Source: Acinetobacter sp. ANC 4173 (lineage in GTDB: Bacteria > Pseudomonadota > Gammaproteobacteria > Pseudomonadales > Moraxellaceae). From it: a stretch of DNA of 64,000 nt. The DNA lies in NCBI RefSeq assembly GCF_004331255.1, contig NZ_SJOF01000015.1:46936-110935 (forward strand). The letters run 5' to 3'. Below, one piece after another: positions 25,268 to 34,818 of the stretch. Below the pieces are notes generated by a model, which saw only the letters and a list, made by a program, of their open reading frames with translations, had not been told where the DNA came from and did no database searches. The translations under genes were made by a program, and so were the position numbers. Positions within the stretch are counted from its first letter, which is position 1. Each line of letters begins with the position of its first letter.

Positions 25268-25840
25268 TTAATTCTTATTCGTCTTAACTGCATTATTTTC
25301 TAGCTCGGCAGCATGCAAAAAATGTGTATGGTGAGGAGCACGCTTAGTTTTAGACCATTCTTCAAGCATTTCTTTTTTCATACCTTCTGTAATCATTGAG
25401 ATCTTTTCATGAGAAGTTTCATCATCATAAGTCAATTCAATACGATGTCCATTAGGATCAAAAAAATAAATTGAATGAAAAATTCCGTGATTTGTTACGC
25501 CTAAGACTTCAATACCATTATTTTCTAAGTGATCTTTAGCTGCCAATAAAGCAGAGCGATCTTTTACTTTAAGTGCTAAATGTTGTACCCATTTAGGAGT
25601 ATTTTCATCACGCCCCATTTCAGGCTGATTTGGTAATTCAAAAAATGCAAGAACATTACCATTCCCAGCATCGAGAAAAATATGCATATATGGATCAAAA
25701 GCTTTAGTAGAAGGAACGTAATCTTCGGCAAATGCTAAAATAAAATTCATATTTAAGTTTTTGCTATACCAATTTACAGTTTCTTGAGCATCTTTGCATC
25801 GATATGCCACATGATGTATTTGTTCGATATGAAAAGTCAT
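25268..25840 (-). CDS. VOC-family (glyoxalase/bleomycin-resistance fold) protein
   Basis: The 190-residue protein has the two-module VOC fold with probable metal residues His in IHHVAYRC (about residue 9-10), His in VQHLALKV (about 105) and Glu in GHRIELTY (about 150). It is a single-subunit size lyase/isomerase/dioxygenase-type protein. It is 15 bases downstream of maiA and shares the operon. Small VOC genes occur with homogentisate-pathway genes in Acinetobacter; the exact reaction is not established here, and ring-cleavage activity is possible but not shown. Confidence 0.85.
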   Translation of the reverse strand: MTFHIEQIHHVAYRCKDAQETVNWYSKNLNMNFILAFAEDYVPSTKAFDPYMHIFLDAGNGNVLAFFELPNQPEMGRDENTPKWVQHLALKVKDRSALLAAKDHLENNGIEVLGVTNHGIFHSIYFFDPNGHRIELTYDDETSHEKISMITEGMKKEMLEEWSKTKRAPHHTHFLHAAELENNAVKTNKN

Positions 25841-25855
25841 GTTAAATGTCCTTAT

Positions 25856-26494
25856 TTAAATTTCATCAATTTGTACTTCAGGAGAAGCAGTATTAAATTC
25901 TGGTAATGCTATACAATGGTTGTAAATCGCTTTAATCATAGGAAATTGAGTTAAATCAATATTAAAACGCTGTGCATTATAGACTTGCGGAATTAAGCAA
26001 CAATCAGCCAATGAAACATTATTACCAAAACAATATTTTTTATTTGACTGAGATAACTGTTTTTCTAAAACGTTAAAACCTGTAATTATCCAATGTTCAT
26101 ACCATTTATTTATTTCTTCATCAGATATGCTTATAGTTTTTTTTAGGTACTGTAGAACCCTTAAATTATTTAAAGGATGAATGTCACTGACTATAGTTTG
26201 ACAAAATGAGCGAATCAATGCGCGGGATTGGATATCTGATGGTAATAATGGAAAAGATGAGTATTTTTCCTCCAAATATTCTAGTATGCTCATGGACTGA
26301 GTTAATGTAACATTTTCATCAATCAATGTAGGTACTAATTCACCAGGGTTGATTTTTTTATAGTTAATACTATGTTGTTCACCACCATTTTTTAATAAAT
26401 GAATTGGAATAACATCAAAAGGTAAATTTTTCAAATTTAAGGCTATTCGTACTCGATATGAGGCTGAGCTTCGAAAATAACTGTAGAGTTGCAT
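25856..26494 (-). CDS. maiA: Maleylacetoacetate isomerase (zeta-class glutathione S-transferase)
   Basis: I start at the ATG at 26494 (MQLYSYFRSSASYRVRIALN), which matches the usual N-terminus of this family; a start at 26509 overlapping the fahA stop adds five residues. The SSASYRVR segment holds the glutathione-activating serine, and the thioredoxin-like half (QSMSILEYLEEKY) and helical half (NVSLADCCLIPQVYNAQRF) are complete, about 212 residues. It converts maleylacetoacetate to fumarylacetoacetate, the substrate of the enzyme encoded upstream. A related maleylpyruvate isomerase role (gentisate route) is possible. Confidence 0.88.
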   Translation of the reverse strand: MQLYSYFRSSASYRVRIALNLKNLPFDVIPIHLLKNGGEQHSINYKKINPGELVPTLIDENVTLTQSMSILEYLEEKYSSFPLLPSDIQSRALIRSFCQTIVSDIHPLNNLRVLQYLKKTISISDEEINKWYEHWIITGFNVLEKQLSQSNKKYCFGNNVSLADCCLIPQVYNAQRFNIDLTQFPMIKAIYNHCIALPEFNTASPEVQIDEI

Positions 26495-26505
26495 AATTAA
26501 TTCTC

Positions 26506-27783
26506 TCAATATTTATGTTCAGAATTAAATTGAAATGCTGAAGTTATTTTTCCTGAAACTTCACCAAAACCAACTCTAATACCTTCTTTTTCACAATAGC
26601 CCTTGATAATAATGGTATCTCCATCATTCAGAAAACTGCGCTGTTGCCCATTTGATAATGTTATCGGCTTTGTTGTATTCCATGTAAGTTCAAGTAGAGA
26701 ACCATAGGAGTTAGGTTCTGAACCAGATATTGTTCCAGAACCCATCAAATCACCAATTTGAACATTACAACCACTAATTGTGTGATGTGCTAATTGTTGA
26801 GCCATTGACCAATACATATATTTAAAATTAGTTTTGCTAATGACATCGGCAGTATCAGAATCTTCAGTTTTAAGTTCTACAGAAAGATGGATATCGAAAC
26901 TATTATGAATATTATCTTCTACTAAATAAGATAAGGGCTTAGGCTCTTGAATTGGACATTGGGTTCTAAATGGTTCAAGTGCTTCTAGTGTAACAATCCA
27001 GGGGGAAATTGAAGAAGCAAATGTTTTTGAGTTAAAAGGTCCAAGAGGTACATATTCCCATTGTTGAATATCACGGGCTGACCAGTCATTAAATAAAACG
27101 ACACCAAATATATGATTCCAAGCACGTTCAACTGAAACTGGTTCACCCAAATTACTTGGTTTACCAATAATAAATCCTGTTTCTAATTCAAAATCTAATT
27201 TTCGACTCGCAGAAAAAATTGGCCTTTCTGAATCTGGAAGTTTAATTTGGCCAGAAGGGCGTACAACATCAGTTCCGCTAATCACTACAGAGCTTGCTCG
27301 ACCATTGTAACCTACGGGTAATTCTGACCAATTTGGTAATAGAGCATTTTTAGGATCACGGAACATACATCCAACATTGGTGGCATGCTCTTTTGAAGAA
27401 TAAAAATCTGTATAACCAGAAATAGATACTGGTAAATGCATAATTACATCAGATTGTTTAATGAATACTTTTTCACGTAATTCTAAATTATCTCGCAAAA
27501 TAGGGTTTTGCTTCTTAAGTAAGCTTTGTAGTTCTTTTCGAATTTTAGACCAAAAACTTTTACCTGTGCCTATGAATTTATTGAGCGTAGGTTGATTAAA
27601 AAAAGTTTCATCAGGTTCAATTTGTAAAAATCCATTTTGTTCTAAGATTGCAAGATCAATGACGTAATCTCCTAGAGCGACTCCAATATGACGTTCGCTA
27701 TCATAGAAATGACTGAAAACACCGTATGGAAGGTTATGTAAGGAAAAATCTGAGTTTTGGGGAATAGTGATATAGGTTTCCAT
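26506..27783 (-). CDS. fahA: Fumarylacetoacetase
   Basis: The 425-residue protein matches the long, two-domain eukaryote-like fumarylacetoacetase. The N-terminal SH3-like domain begins with NSDFSLHNLPYGVFS; the catalytic domain has DFYSSKEHATNVGCMFR (with the catalytic His), LDFELETGFIIGKPSNLGEP, VLFNDWSARDIQQWEYVPLGPF, and IGDLMGSGTISG. It hydrolyses fumarylacetoacetate to fumarate and acetoacetate, the last step of homogentisate (tyrosine/phenylacetate-type) catabolism. It leads the fahA-maiA-VOC operon. No homogentisate dioxygenase gene is in the window, so the earlier steps must be encoded elsewhere. Confidence 0.93.
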   Translation of the reverse strand: METYITIPQNSDFSLHNLPYGVFSHFYDSERHIGVALGDYVIDLAILEQNGFLQIEPDETFFNQPTLNKFIGTGKSFWSKIRKELQSLLKKQNPILRDNLELREKVFIKQSDVIMHLPVSISGYTDFYSSKEHATNVGCMFRDPKNALLPNWSELPVGYNGRASSVVISGTDVVRPSGQIKLPDSERPIFSASRKLDFELETGFIIGKPSNLGEPVSVERAWNHIFGVVLFNDWSARDIQQWEYVPLGPFNSKTFASSISPWIVTLEALEPFRTQCPIQEPKPLSYLVEDNIHNSFDIHLSVELKTEDSDTADVISKTNFKYMYWSMAQQLAHHTISGCNVQIGDLMGSGTISGSEPNSYGSLLELTWNTTKPITLSNGQQRSFLNDGDTIIIKGYCEKEGIRVGFGEVSGKITSAFQFNSEHKY

Positions 27784-27934
27784 TTTTCACTTTTAATTAT
27801 CTATAGTGCAAATATTTTATACCATATATAAATTAAAGTAGAAAACAAATTTTAAAATAACAATTTAATATATTGATATTAATATATATTTTATCAAATG
27901 GTTTTATATTTTATTTAAATTTGTATTTCTACAA

Positions 27935-29197
27935 GGTGGACTTCTCCCAGTATCCTAGACATGAGACAGCCTCATTTTGAAGCTGCTTCAAAAGCTTCTG
28001 GACTCATCCCATCGAGATGCGAATGACGCCTGATTTGATTGTAAAACATCTCGATATAATCAAACACATCTGCACGTGCCATTTCGCGTGTTTTACAGAT
28101 TCGCTTTTTAATTCTTTCCTTCTTCAAGCTGCTAAAAAAGGATTCAGCAACAGCATTATCCCAACATGAGCAGTGTACTGCGCAAGGCTGCGGCTCATAC
28201 TGGGAACCAAGTTATGCTTCTGACAGAATTTCTGCCAGTCTCCACTGCTGTATTGTGAGTCTTGGTCTGAGTGTATGATCACAGGTTCATTAGGCCTGCT
28301 TCGCCACACTGCCATGAGAAGTGCATCTAAAACGATATCCTTGGCAAGCGTAGGTTTCATTGACCACCTGATGGCTTTTTTTCGAAAATAAATCAAGAAC
28401 CATAGCCAGATATAACCAACCTTGCCATGTGCGAAAATAAGTTATATCGGTCACCCAAGAGGTATCAGGTGTGTTTACAACAAACTCTCGATTTAAATGG
28501 TTAGATGGTACAATCTGAGGACGACCACGACCATAGCTTTTATGCTTCTTATATCCTCGAACAGCAGCAATACCATTGTTCTTCATGATCTTTAGCACAC
28601 GGTTAGGTCCACAACTTTCACCTAACTCTTTAAGATCCAGCGTAATGCGACGATAACTGTAGATGCCATAACTAGCATCGTAAGAAGCACGGATGAGCTG
28701 TAATAACCTCTTATCTTCAATTGTTCTGTCTGATTCGGGTTCATGCAACCAGGCGTAATAGCCAGCACGAGCAATCCTAAGAACCCGACACATCGTTTTA
28801 ATTTTAAATTGATGGCTATAATTCAAGGATAAACTGATACTTTACTCTGGCAGGCTTGCAAAGTACCTTGCTGCCTTTTTTAAGTTATCCCGTTCGTCTT
28901 CAGTTTATTTAAGCTGACTTTTAAGGCGAAGGATTTCTTTCTTTGCCTCGAGCAGTTCATGTTCATCAGCGTTGTTGTGTAATGGATGTACAGCTTTAAG
29001 CCATTTATAATTTATAAATTCTGCGCTGTGATACTCTCAAGCGTTCTAGGACATCTGGGACAGAATAACCGTGTTCAGTAATCAATTTAACAGCTTCATC
29101 TTTAATTTCTGGGGTGTATCGTTGTCCACTCATAATGTTCTTTCCTATACAAAAAGAATAGACGAAATTTGTCTAAGAGAGTTTTGGCAGTCTACCT
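27935..29197 (-). mobile_element. Decayed IS3-family insertion sequence
   Basis: The ends AGGTGGACTTCTCCC (27934 on) and, on the opposite strand, AGGTAGACTGCC (ending 29197) are IS3-type inverted repeats. The minus strand encodes orfA (from ATG at about 29133: SGQRYTPEIKDEAVKLITEH, interrupted) and orfB pieces: 28826-28290 (helper domain and first catalytic Asp in DTSWVTDITYFRTW) and 28396-28124 (second Asp in HSDQDSQYSS), with the last Glu region ([13 protein letters not shown]) in another frame near 28150. At least two frameshifts and stops make it inactive. Confidence 0.88.
28290..28826 (-). pseudogene. IS3-family transposase orfB, frameshifted
   Basis: The frame starts MNYSHQFKIKTMCRVLRIAR and runs through HTH_21 and the start of the rve integrase core (TPDTSWVTDITYFRTWQGWLYLAMVLD), then shifts frame near residue 150. 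The continuation of the catalytic core lies in the overlapping minus-strand frame 28124-28396. It is part of the IS at 27935-29197. Confidence 0.85.
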
Positions 29198-29297
29198 TTT
29201 AAAATTCCAGAACGGTGTGAGCTTTACCAAGAGAAATTGAACAAAAATAATCACATATTAGATGTGTAAAAATAGGTCTATTCTAAAACTTTAGCTT

Positions 29298-30221
29298 CTA
29301 TGGATTAAATCTAGAACCCTGTTGCCCTGCGACAACCTGTAACATGTCAATCACCGCACGAACTTTAGGTTGTAAATAATGTGACTTCGGCCAAATCACA
29401 TGAATTGGCATTTCCCCACCGGCAAAGTCATCGAGCAATGAAATCAAACTGCCTCGCTGTAATTCAGCATGCACCAACCATGTTGGCATTTGCATAATGC
29501 CACAGCCTGCCAAACCTGCTGCAAGCATCGCCTCACCATCACTAAATTCATGACGCACCCGAATCTCTTGCTGCATAAATTTCCCTTCTCGGGTACGCAG
29601 CAGCCACGTCTGTTTTTGCTGTCGGCGCGAACCAATAATACAATCTCGATGTTGTAACTCTTCAGGAGTCTCGACAGTACCATATTTTTGCAGATAACTC
29701 GGTGCTGCACAGATCACCAAACGCTGTGTTCCCAGTCTTTTGGCAACCAGATTACTGTCATCAGTCAACTCGCCAATTCTGACCGAAAGGTCATAGCCTT
29801 CCTCGACCAGATCCATCGTTCGTTCTGTAAATGACACAGTTAAATCCAGTTTCTCAAATTGGGTGGCCATATTCAGCAGACTGGGTAATACATGGCGTCG
29901 CCCAAAAGCACCAGGCACGCCAATATGTACACGCCCCTGTGGTACCCAGTCTTTCGGCACTAATCCTGTTTCTGCGGCATCCAACTCATCAATCGCCCGC
30001 AAACACGCAGTCAAATAGACTTCGCCTTCTGGTGTCAGTGTCAACTTTCGGGTGGTGCGATGAAACAGTTTCAAGCCTATGCGAGCCTCAAGTCGTGTCA
30101 CACTCTTTGCCACCCCTGATGGTGTCATCTCCAGTATTTCCGCAGCCAATGTAAAACTGGCAACTTTTGCAGTGGCAACAAAGGCATCAATCCCTGCAAA
30201 ACGATCTAGTGAATGCTGCAT
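29298..30221 (-). CDS. LysR-family transcriptional regulator
   Basis: The 307-residue protein has the LysR helix-turn-helix at about 10-65 (FVATAKVASFTLAAEILEMT, SVTRLEARIGLKLFHRTTRK) and a full effector domain (VHIGVPGAFGRRHVLPSLL). It diverges from the ene-reductase operon starting at 30364, so it is the likely regulator of that operon. The AaeR/CrgA-like subgroup often responds to aromatic or quinone-like compounds. A TGATTTAAATCA palindrome lies between the two starts. Confidence 0.93.
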   Translation of the reverse strand: MQHSLDRFAGIDAFVATAKVASFTLAAEILEMTPSGVAKSVTRLEARIGLKLFHRTTRKLTLTPEGEVYLTACLRAIDELDAAETGLVPKDWVPQGRVHIGVPGAFGRRHVLPSLLNMATQFEKLDLTVSFTERTMDLVEEGYDLSVRIGELTDDSNLVAKRLGTQRLVICAAPSYLQKYGTVETPEELQHRDCIIGSRRQQKQTWLLRTREGKFMQQEIRVRHEFSDGEAMLAAGLAGCGIMQMPTWLVHAELQRGSLISLLDDFAGGEMPIHVIWPKSHYLQPKVRAVIDMLQVVAGQQGSRFNP

Positions 30222-30268
30222 TTTGTCCTCTGAGTCTTAAATCATTGGAATTTTTCATAGATTATCTT

Positions 30269-30280
30269 TGATTTAAATCA
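30269..30280. promoter_or_regulatory. Palindrome in the LysR / ene-reductase intergenic region
   Basis: TGATTTAAATCA is a perfect 12-bp palindrome of the T-N-A type seen in LysR recognition sites. It lies 47 bases from the LysR start and 84 from the ene-reductase start. Confidence 0.45.
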
Positions 30281-30363
30281 TAGTAAAGTCATTCTCAATT
30301 GCTGATCTAGATCAGCCGCTATCGAATTGCAGCTAGCACTCACCCGATATTGTAGAGAAAAAT

Positions 30364-31479
30364 ATGACACAAACTTTGTTTCACACACATGATTTAGCTG
30401 GACTTGAACTCCCAAACCGCTTGGTGATGGCACCGATGACCCGTTCACGTTGTGCCAATGGTGTTCCCGATCTGTTGACGGAACGCTATTACAGCCAACG
30501 TGCTTCAGCAGGTCTGATCATTACCGAAGGGATTAATATTTCACAACAAGGCACAGGCTATTTATTTACTTCGGGCTTGTACACCGATGATCATGTCGAG
30601 GCGTGGAAGCGTGTCACCGATGCGGTTCATGCCAAAGGTGGACGTATTTTCGCTCAATTGTGGCATGTCGGTCGCCTGTCGCATGTGTCGATTCAACCCG
30701 ATGGCGCTGCGCCAGTTTCTTCGGTTGATCGTCAACCCAACAATGTCAATGCCTATGCTTGGGTGTCGGCAGGCGTACCAGGCAATGTTGCGACCAGCGA
30801 ACCTCGTGCGCTCAGTACAGATGAAGTACAAGGCATCGTTGCACAATTTGTTGCTGCGGCACAACGTGCTATCCAAGCAGGTTTTGATGGTGTTGAAATT
30901 CACGGTGCAAATGGCTATTTGTTTGAACAATTCATTAATGGTGAACTCAATACACGCCAAGACTGTTATGGCGGCTCAATTGAAAATCGTCTGCGTTTGG
31001 TTTTAGAAACTGTCGATGCGGTCAGTGCTGCGATTGGTGGTGAGCGCGTGGGCATTCGTATTTCGCCTTTTGGACGCTTATATGATATGCACCCTTACCA
31101 TGATGAAAAACAAACGTGGCTAACACTGGCTGCCGAATTGGGTCAGCGTCAATTGGCGTATGTACACCTGAGTGACCAACGCACGATTGGTGCAGATTGT
31201 GAAACATCATTCTTCATTGACTTCCGTAAAGCCTACGCTGGCACATTGATTGTGGCAGGTGGCTTCGATCAAGACAGCGCAGAAGCTGCATTAAATGTAG
31301 GCAAAGCAGATCTAATTGGTTTTGGTCAACCGTATATTGCCAATCCTGATTTGCTAGAGCGCATGGTTAATGGTTGGCCATTGGCAAAAGCGCAACGTGA
31401 AACCTTATATGGCTTACACGGCGCACGAGGCTATACCGATTATCCAACCTACCCTGCAAGCGTAGACACCCATGAGTGA
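30364..31479 (+). CDS. Ene-reductase / alkene reductase, Old Yellow Enzyme family
   Basis: The 371-residue FMN protein has the OYE sequence throughout: LPNRLVMAPMTRSRCANGVP, QLWHVGRLSH, the catalytic-site GVEIHGANGYLFEQFING (His and Asn binding the activated carbonyl), RQDCYGGSIENRLRLVLE and ADLIGFGQPYIANPDL. It reduces C=C bonds conjugated to carbonyl or nitro groups using NAD(P)H. It is the first gene of a five-gene operon and its 3-prime end overlaps the next gene by eight bases. In context it probably reduces an unsaturated intermediate handled by the NTF2-like and luciferase-like proteins. Confidence 0.93.
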   Translation: MTQTLFHTHDLAGLELPNRLVMAPMTRSRCANGVPDLLTERYYSQRASAGLIITEGINISQQGTGYLFTSGLYTDDHVEAWKRVTDAVHAKGGRIFAQLWHVGRLSHVSIQPDGAAPVSSVDRQPNNVNAYAWVSAGVPGNVATSEPRALSTDEVQGIVAQFVAAAQRAIQAGFDGVEIHGANGYLFEQFINGELNTRQDCYGGSIENRLRLVLETVDAVSAAIGGERVGIRISPFGRLYDMHPYHDEKQTWLTLAAELGQRQLAYVHLSDQRTIGADCETSFFIDFRKAYAGTLIVAGGFDQDSAEAALNVGKADLIGFGQPYIANPDLLERMVNGWPLAKAQRETLYGLHGARGYTDYPTYPASVDTHE

Positions 31480-32434
31480 TCATGACTTACACCATCGCTT
31501 AGCGATGTTCACGGATCACTTTTTGCAGGCGTGGTCTGAGGGGAAATGGGATGCGCTTGCCCCTCAACTCAGTGCAGATGCCACACTCATCAGCAGCCAA
31601 CATGGTCAAGCGCAGGGTCTAGCACACTGGCAACAGTGCTTAGCACAAGATACGGCACTGCTGGTGTGGATGCGTAGCAGCAATCATGCGCTTGTGCTTG
31701 GGCAAGAAGGTCAAGCTGTCGGCAGTGCCTATGTGATTGGTTTATTTGAATATGAGCAACAGCAGTTTTTATTTGGTGCCAGTCTAACCCTACGCTTTGA
31801 AGCTCAGCAAAACACAGATTGGCGTTTGCATGAAGTTCGAATTCAAGTGCAATGGTGCAAGGGTCAATTGAGCTTAGCCCGTCACTGGCAAGCGCCGCCA
31901 AGCGATGCGGGTTGGCAACTCGGTGATGTCGCCCCCGTGATTGTCAGCGAACTGGATTCACCATGGGCACAAATTCGCAATGCCGTGCCACAGCAAGATG
32001 CCATGATTGCGGTACAGCAACTGTATAGCAAATATTCATGGGCGATTGATCAAGGTGACATTGCCCTGCTCAGTGACAGCTATACCGAAGATGCCGCAGG
32101 TGGCTTTAGCCCTATGGGACAACTCCACGGACGACATCAAATTATTGGTCAACAAAAGAGTTTCCGCAGACATTGGCCGTGGATGCAGCACTTTGCCGAT
32201 GTACTGCGGATCGAACTTGAAGATGATGGTCAACATGCACGCATGATCGTTGGGCGGATTATTCCTGAACGTTCAGTGGATGAAACAGGACAATTGCTCT
32301 ACGGCGCACATTATCAGCTTCGCACTCGACTTGAGCAGGATCAACAATGGCGAATTTGTTGGTTTGACTATCGCTCAGGTTGGTTCAATGCCTCGCAAAT
32401 TCCTGAATTTGAAATTGGCATTACCCACGCCTGA
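31472..32434 (+). CDS. Double-domain NTF2/SnoaL-like protein
   Basis: The 320-residue protein consists of two NTF2/SnoaL-like cone-fold domains: residues about 8-115 (FTDHFLQAWSEGKWDALAPQ) and about 170-305 (AVQQLYSKYSWAIDQGDIAL, LSDSYTEDAAGGFSPMGQLHG). Such domains form hydrolases, isomerases, dehydratases or ring-hydroxylating accessory subunits. A fused pair is uncommon. It overlaps the ene-reductase gene, so it is translationally coupled. No catalytic residue assignment is possible from the sequence alone. Confidence 0.75.
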   Translation: MSDHDLHHRLAMFTDHFLQAWSEGKWDALAPQLSADATLISSQHGQAQGLAHWQQCLAQDTALLVWMRSSNHALVLGQEGQAVGSAYVIGLFEYEQQQFLFGASLTLRFEAQQNTDWRLHEVRIQVQWCKGQLSLARHWQAPPSDAGWQLGDVAPVIVSELDSPWAQIRNAVPQQDAMIAVQQLYSKYSWAIDQGDIALLSDSYTEDAAGGFSPMGQLHGRHQIIGQQKSFRRHWPWMQHFADVLRIELEDDGQHARMIVGRIIPERSVDETGQLLYGAHYQLRTRLEQDQQWRICWFDYRSGWFNASQIPEFEIGITHA

Positions 32435-32475
32435 ACGTGATTGCCCACTCTCTATCTTGTGAAAAGGTTAAAAAC

Positions 32476-32931
32476 ATGAACAGTGAAAAAATCCAACAAC
32501 TGATTGATTACGAAGAAATTCGTAACTTACGCACCCTTTACTCGCATTATCTCGACAGCAACAACATTGCCAATCTTGATCAAATTTTCTCAGCCGATGC
32601 CGTGGTCGAAGTGACTGTCGGAAAAATGCAAGGCATCGCTGAGATTCAAGCAGGTTTGCAAGATGCTTTTGCATTATTTGACCGTGATCATCGTGGTCAC
32701 TACCCATTTATGCATGTGATTGCCAATCACTGGATTCAACTGACTGGCCCAGACCGTGCTGAAGGTCGTTGTTATTTGGTGGATTTCGAAACAGCGTCTA
32801 AGCCTGATCCAAATCCATTGTTATTGCTCGGACTCTATCACGACGAGTACCAACGTATTGATGGTCAATGGCGTATCACCCGCACCGCATTGCAAGTGGT
32901 GTGGCCTCAAAGCCCTGAACCTGAAGCCTAA
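32476..32931 (+). CDS. NTF2/SnoaL-like protein
   Basis: I start at the ATG at 32476 (MNSEKIQQLIDYEEIRNLRT), preceded by GAAAAGG; the longer frame from 32437 would add 13 unlikely residues. The 151-residue product is one SnoaL_4-type domain: LYSHYLDSNNIANLDQIFSA, DAVVEVTVGKMQGIAEIQAG, DFETASKPDPNPLLLLGLYHD, YQRIDGQWRITRTALQVVWP. Relatives include dehydratases, cyclases and small subunits of aromatic dioxygenases. It is the third gene of the operon. Confidence 0.8.
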   Translation: MNSEKIQQLIDYEEIRNLRTLYSHYLDSNNIANLDQIFSADAVVEVTVGKMQGIAEIQAGLQDAFALFDRDHRGHYPFMHVIANHWIQLTGPDRAEGRCYLVDFETASKPDPNPLLLLGLYHDEYQRIDGQWRITRTALQVVWPQSPEPEA

Positions 32932-32957
32932 ATGATGACCGTATTGGAGTTTAAAAC

Positions 32958-33971
32958 ATGTCTGATGCTAACTTGCAACTGAGTATTTTAGATTACGCCC
33001 CTGTCGATGAAGGTCTGATGGCCAGTGATGCTTTGGCTGCCAGTGTGCGTCTGGCGCAATCTGCTGAACAACTTGGGATTTATCGTTATTGGGTGTCGGA
33101 ACATCATGGTATGCCTGCGGCTGCCAGCAATTCACCTGAAATTTTAATGTCTCGAATTGCCTCTGCCACTCAAAACATTCGCGTGGGTTCTGGCGCAGTG
33201 TTATTGCCGAACTATAGCAGTTTGAAAATTGCTGAAAATTATCAACTGTTAGAATCCTTGTTTCCAAACCGTGTAGATTTGGGCATTGGGCGTGCGCCTG
33301 GTGCTGACCCTCGAACAGGTGCGGCATTGAATGAGGAAAAAGGCAGATCAGTTCCTTACGGACAAAAAGTATCGGATTTGATGGGCTTTATTACAGGACA
33401 GCATCCTGAAAATTCACGTTATGCAGGAATGCGTGCACATCCCGAAACCCAAAGCCAATTGCAACCGTTTGTCCTCGGTGCATCGGGTTCTACCGCAGAA
33501 TTTGCCGCTGAAATGGGCTTAGGTTTTACTTTTGCACACTTCATCAACCCTAGCAGTGATGGACCGAACGCAGCCGATGCCTATCGTGATGCCTTTAAAG
33601 CCCGTCATTTTGCAGCACAACCGACCGTTGTCGCATGTGTATTTGTTGCAGTCGGTGACACGGAGGCGGAAGCCAAAGCCTTCGCCGATGCTTTTCATCT
33701 ATGGTTGATTTATGCAGAAAGTGCACATCCTTTTGATCGTGTGCCATCGCTTGAAACCACTGCTGCTCATACATGGACAGCCAGTGAACTGGCGATACGT
33801 GAACGTAATCAAGGGCGTTTGATTTCGGGCACACCTGATCAAGTGGCTCAGCAACTGCGTCAGCTTGCACAAGATTATGGAACCAATGAAGTCATGATCA
33901 ATCTCATGATGCCGAATGAAACTGCCCGTCTTCGTGCACTGGATACATTAACAACCGCACTCAAGATTTAA
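32958..33971 (+). CDS. Luciferase-like (LLM class) flavin-dependent oxidoreductase
   Basis: The 337-residue protein has the MsnO8-type pattern: LSILDYAPVDEG, SAEQLGIYRYWVSEHHGMPA, IRVGSGAVLLPNYSSLKIAENYQ, LFPNRVDLGIGRAPGADP and a full C-terminal half (LISGTPDQVAQQLRQLAQ). It uses FMNH2 or F420-like cofactor; no partner flavin reductase is seen, although the ene-reductase is a flavoprotein. It is fourth in the operon, 26 bases after the NTF2-like gene. The family is secure but the substrate is unknown. Confidence 0.9.
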   Translation: MSDANLQLSILDYAPVDEGLMASDALAASVRLAQSAEQLGIYRYWVSEHHGMPAAASNSPEILMSRIASATQNIRVGSGAVLLPNYSSLKIAENYQLLESLFPNRVDLGIGRAPGADPRTGAALNEEKGRSVPYGQKVSDLMGFITGQHPENSRYAGMRAHPETQSQLQPFVLGASGSTAEFAAEMGLGFTFAHFINPSSDGPNAADAYRDAFKARHFAAQPTVVACVFVAVGDTEAEAKAFADAFHLWLIYAESAHPFDRVPSLETTAAHTWTASELAIRERNQGRLISGTPDQVAQQLRQLAQDYGTNEVMINLMMPNETARLRALDTLTTALKI

Positions 33972-34046
33972 GCCACTTCCCCCATCCAACAACTGCATGG
34001 GGGAATGCCCTTTTAGACTCAATTCAACAACAGGGTAGCTATCCTT

Positions 34047-34742
34047 ATGCTTGATTTTCAACGCCAGTATATGGCTTTGCATTTGGCACATCGTTGGTTT
34101 GCATTTCTCGAAGCCCCTGTGGGTGATCTGCATAGCCATCTGTCCATCTTCCATCCCCAAGTGAGATTGTCAGGTCATCGGGGGCATCATTTATTTGCCC
34201 ATGACCACGACAGCCTAATCACTTGGTTTGCAGCCGTCCCTGATGAAATCAGTTCACATCATATTGTGCATGCAAATTTTGCCACCGCTCAAAATGGCGA
34301 AGGTCACTTGAATATGGTGATTGCTTATCAGACCCCAACAGCATCAGGGGTACATGGTTCGATCATCAGCTATGAAACACGGATTGAGTTTAGTGCTGAA
34401 GGTGCTCGTTTCATCGCACTCGATAAAACCCCAATTCTAGCTAACACCCGACCAGAATATGAAACGTCATGGGCAATGAACCGTGTCTTAGCGCGTGTTT
34501 ATGCTGAACTGGCAGTTATTACTGAATCTGATGGTCAGCTGACTCAGATATTGGGTGAAGCGGTAAGCCAAGTCACCGTCCATGCACCTGTAGCCGAAGC
34601 CAGCACCGACTATGTGGCGCAGCTCAGTTGTATCAGTGGTATACCTGCAAGCCAGCATACCCTACAACTGACAGTGCATGATGATGGTCATAGCAGTTTG
34701 CCAAGCTTTGTTGAGATACAACGCTGTTTGCCTGTGCCCTAA
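34047..34742 (+). CDS. NTF2-like-fold protein, last gene of the ene-reductase operon
   Basis: The 231-residue protein starts with a His-rich segment (QYMALHLAHRWFAFLEAPVG, LHSHLSIFHPQVRLSGHRGH) and continues with strands and helices that resemble a diverged NTF2-like domain in the first 135 residues, then a C-terminal addition. I am not certain of the family. It follows the luciferase-like gene by 75 bases and precedes the operon terminator. The local base composition is higher in GC than the DNA on either side, as in the other genes of this operon. Confidence 0.7.
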   Translation: MLDFQRQYMALHLAHRWFAFLEAPVGDLHSHLSIFHPQVRLSGHRGHHLFAHDHDSLITWFAAVPDEISSHHIVHANFATAQNGEGHLNMVIAYQTPTASGVHGSIISYETRIEFSAEGARFIALDKTPILANTRPEYETSWAMNRVLARVYAELAVITESDGQLTQILGEAVSQVTVHAPVAEASTDYVAQLSCISGIPASQHTLQLTVHDDGHSSLPSFVEIQRCLPVP

Positions 34743-34818
34743 GCAACGGTATAGGCAAGATTTTTTCTAGTTCTCTAGTCAATCTCTTATAATTACCAAA
34801 ATTCAAACACATTGAATG

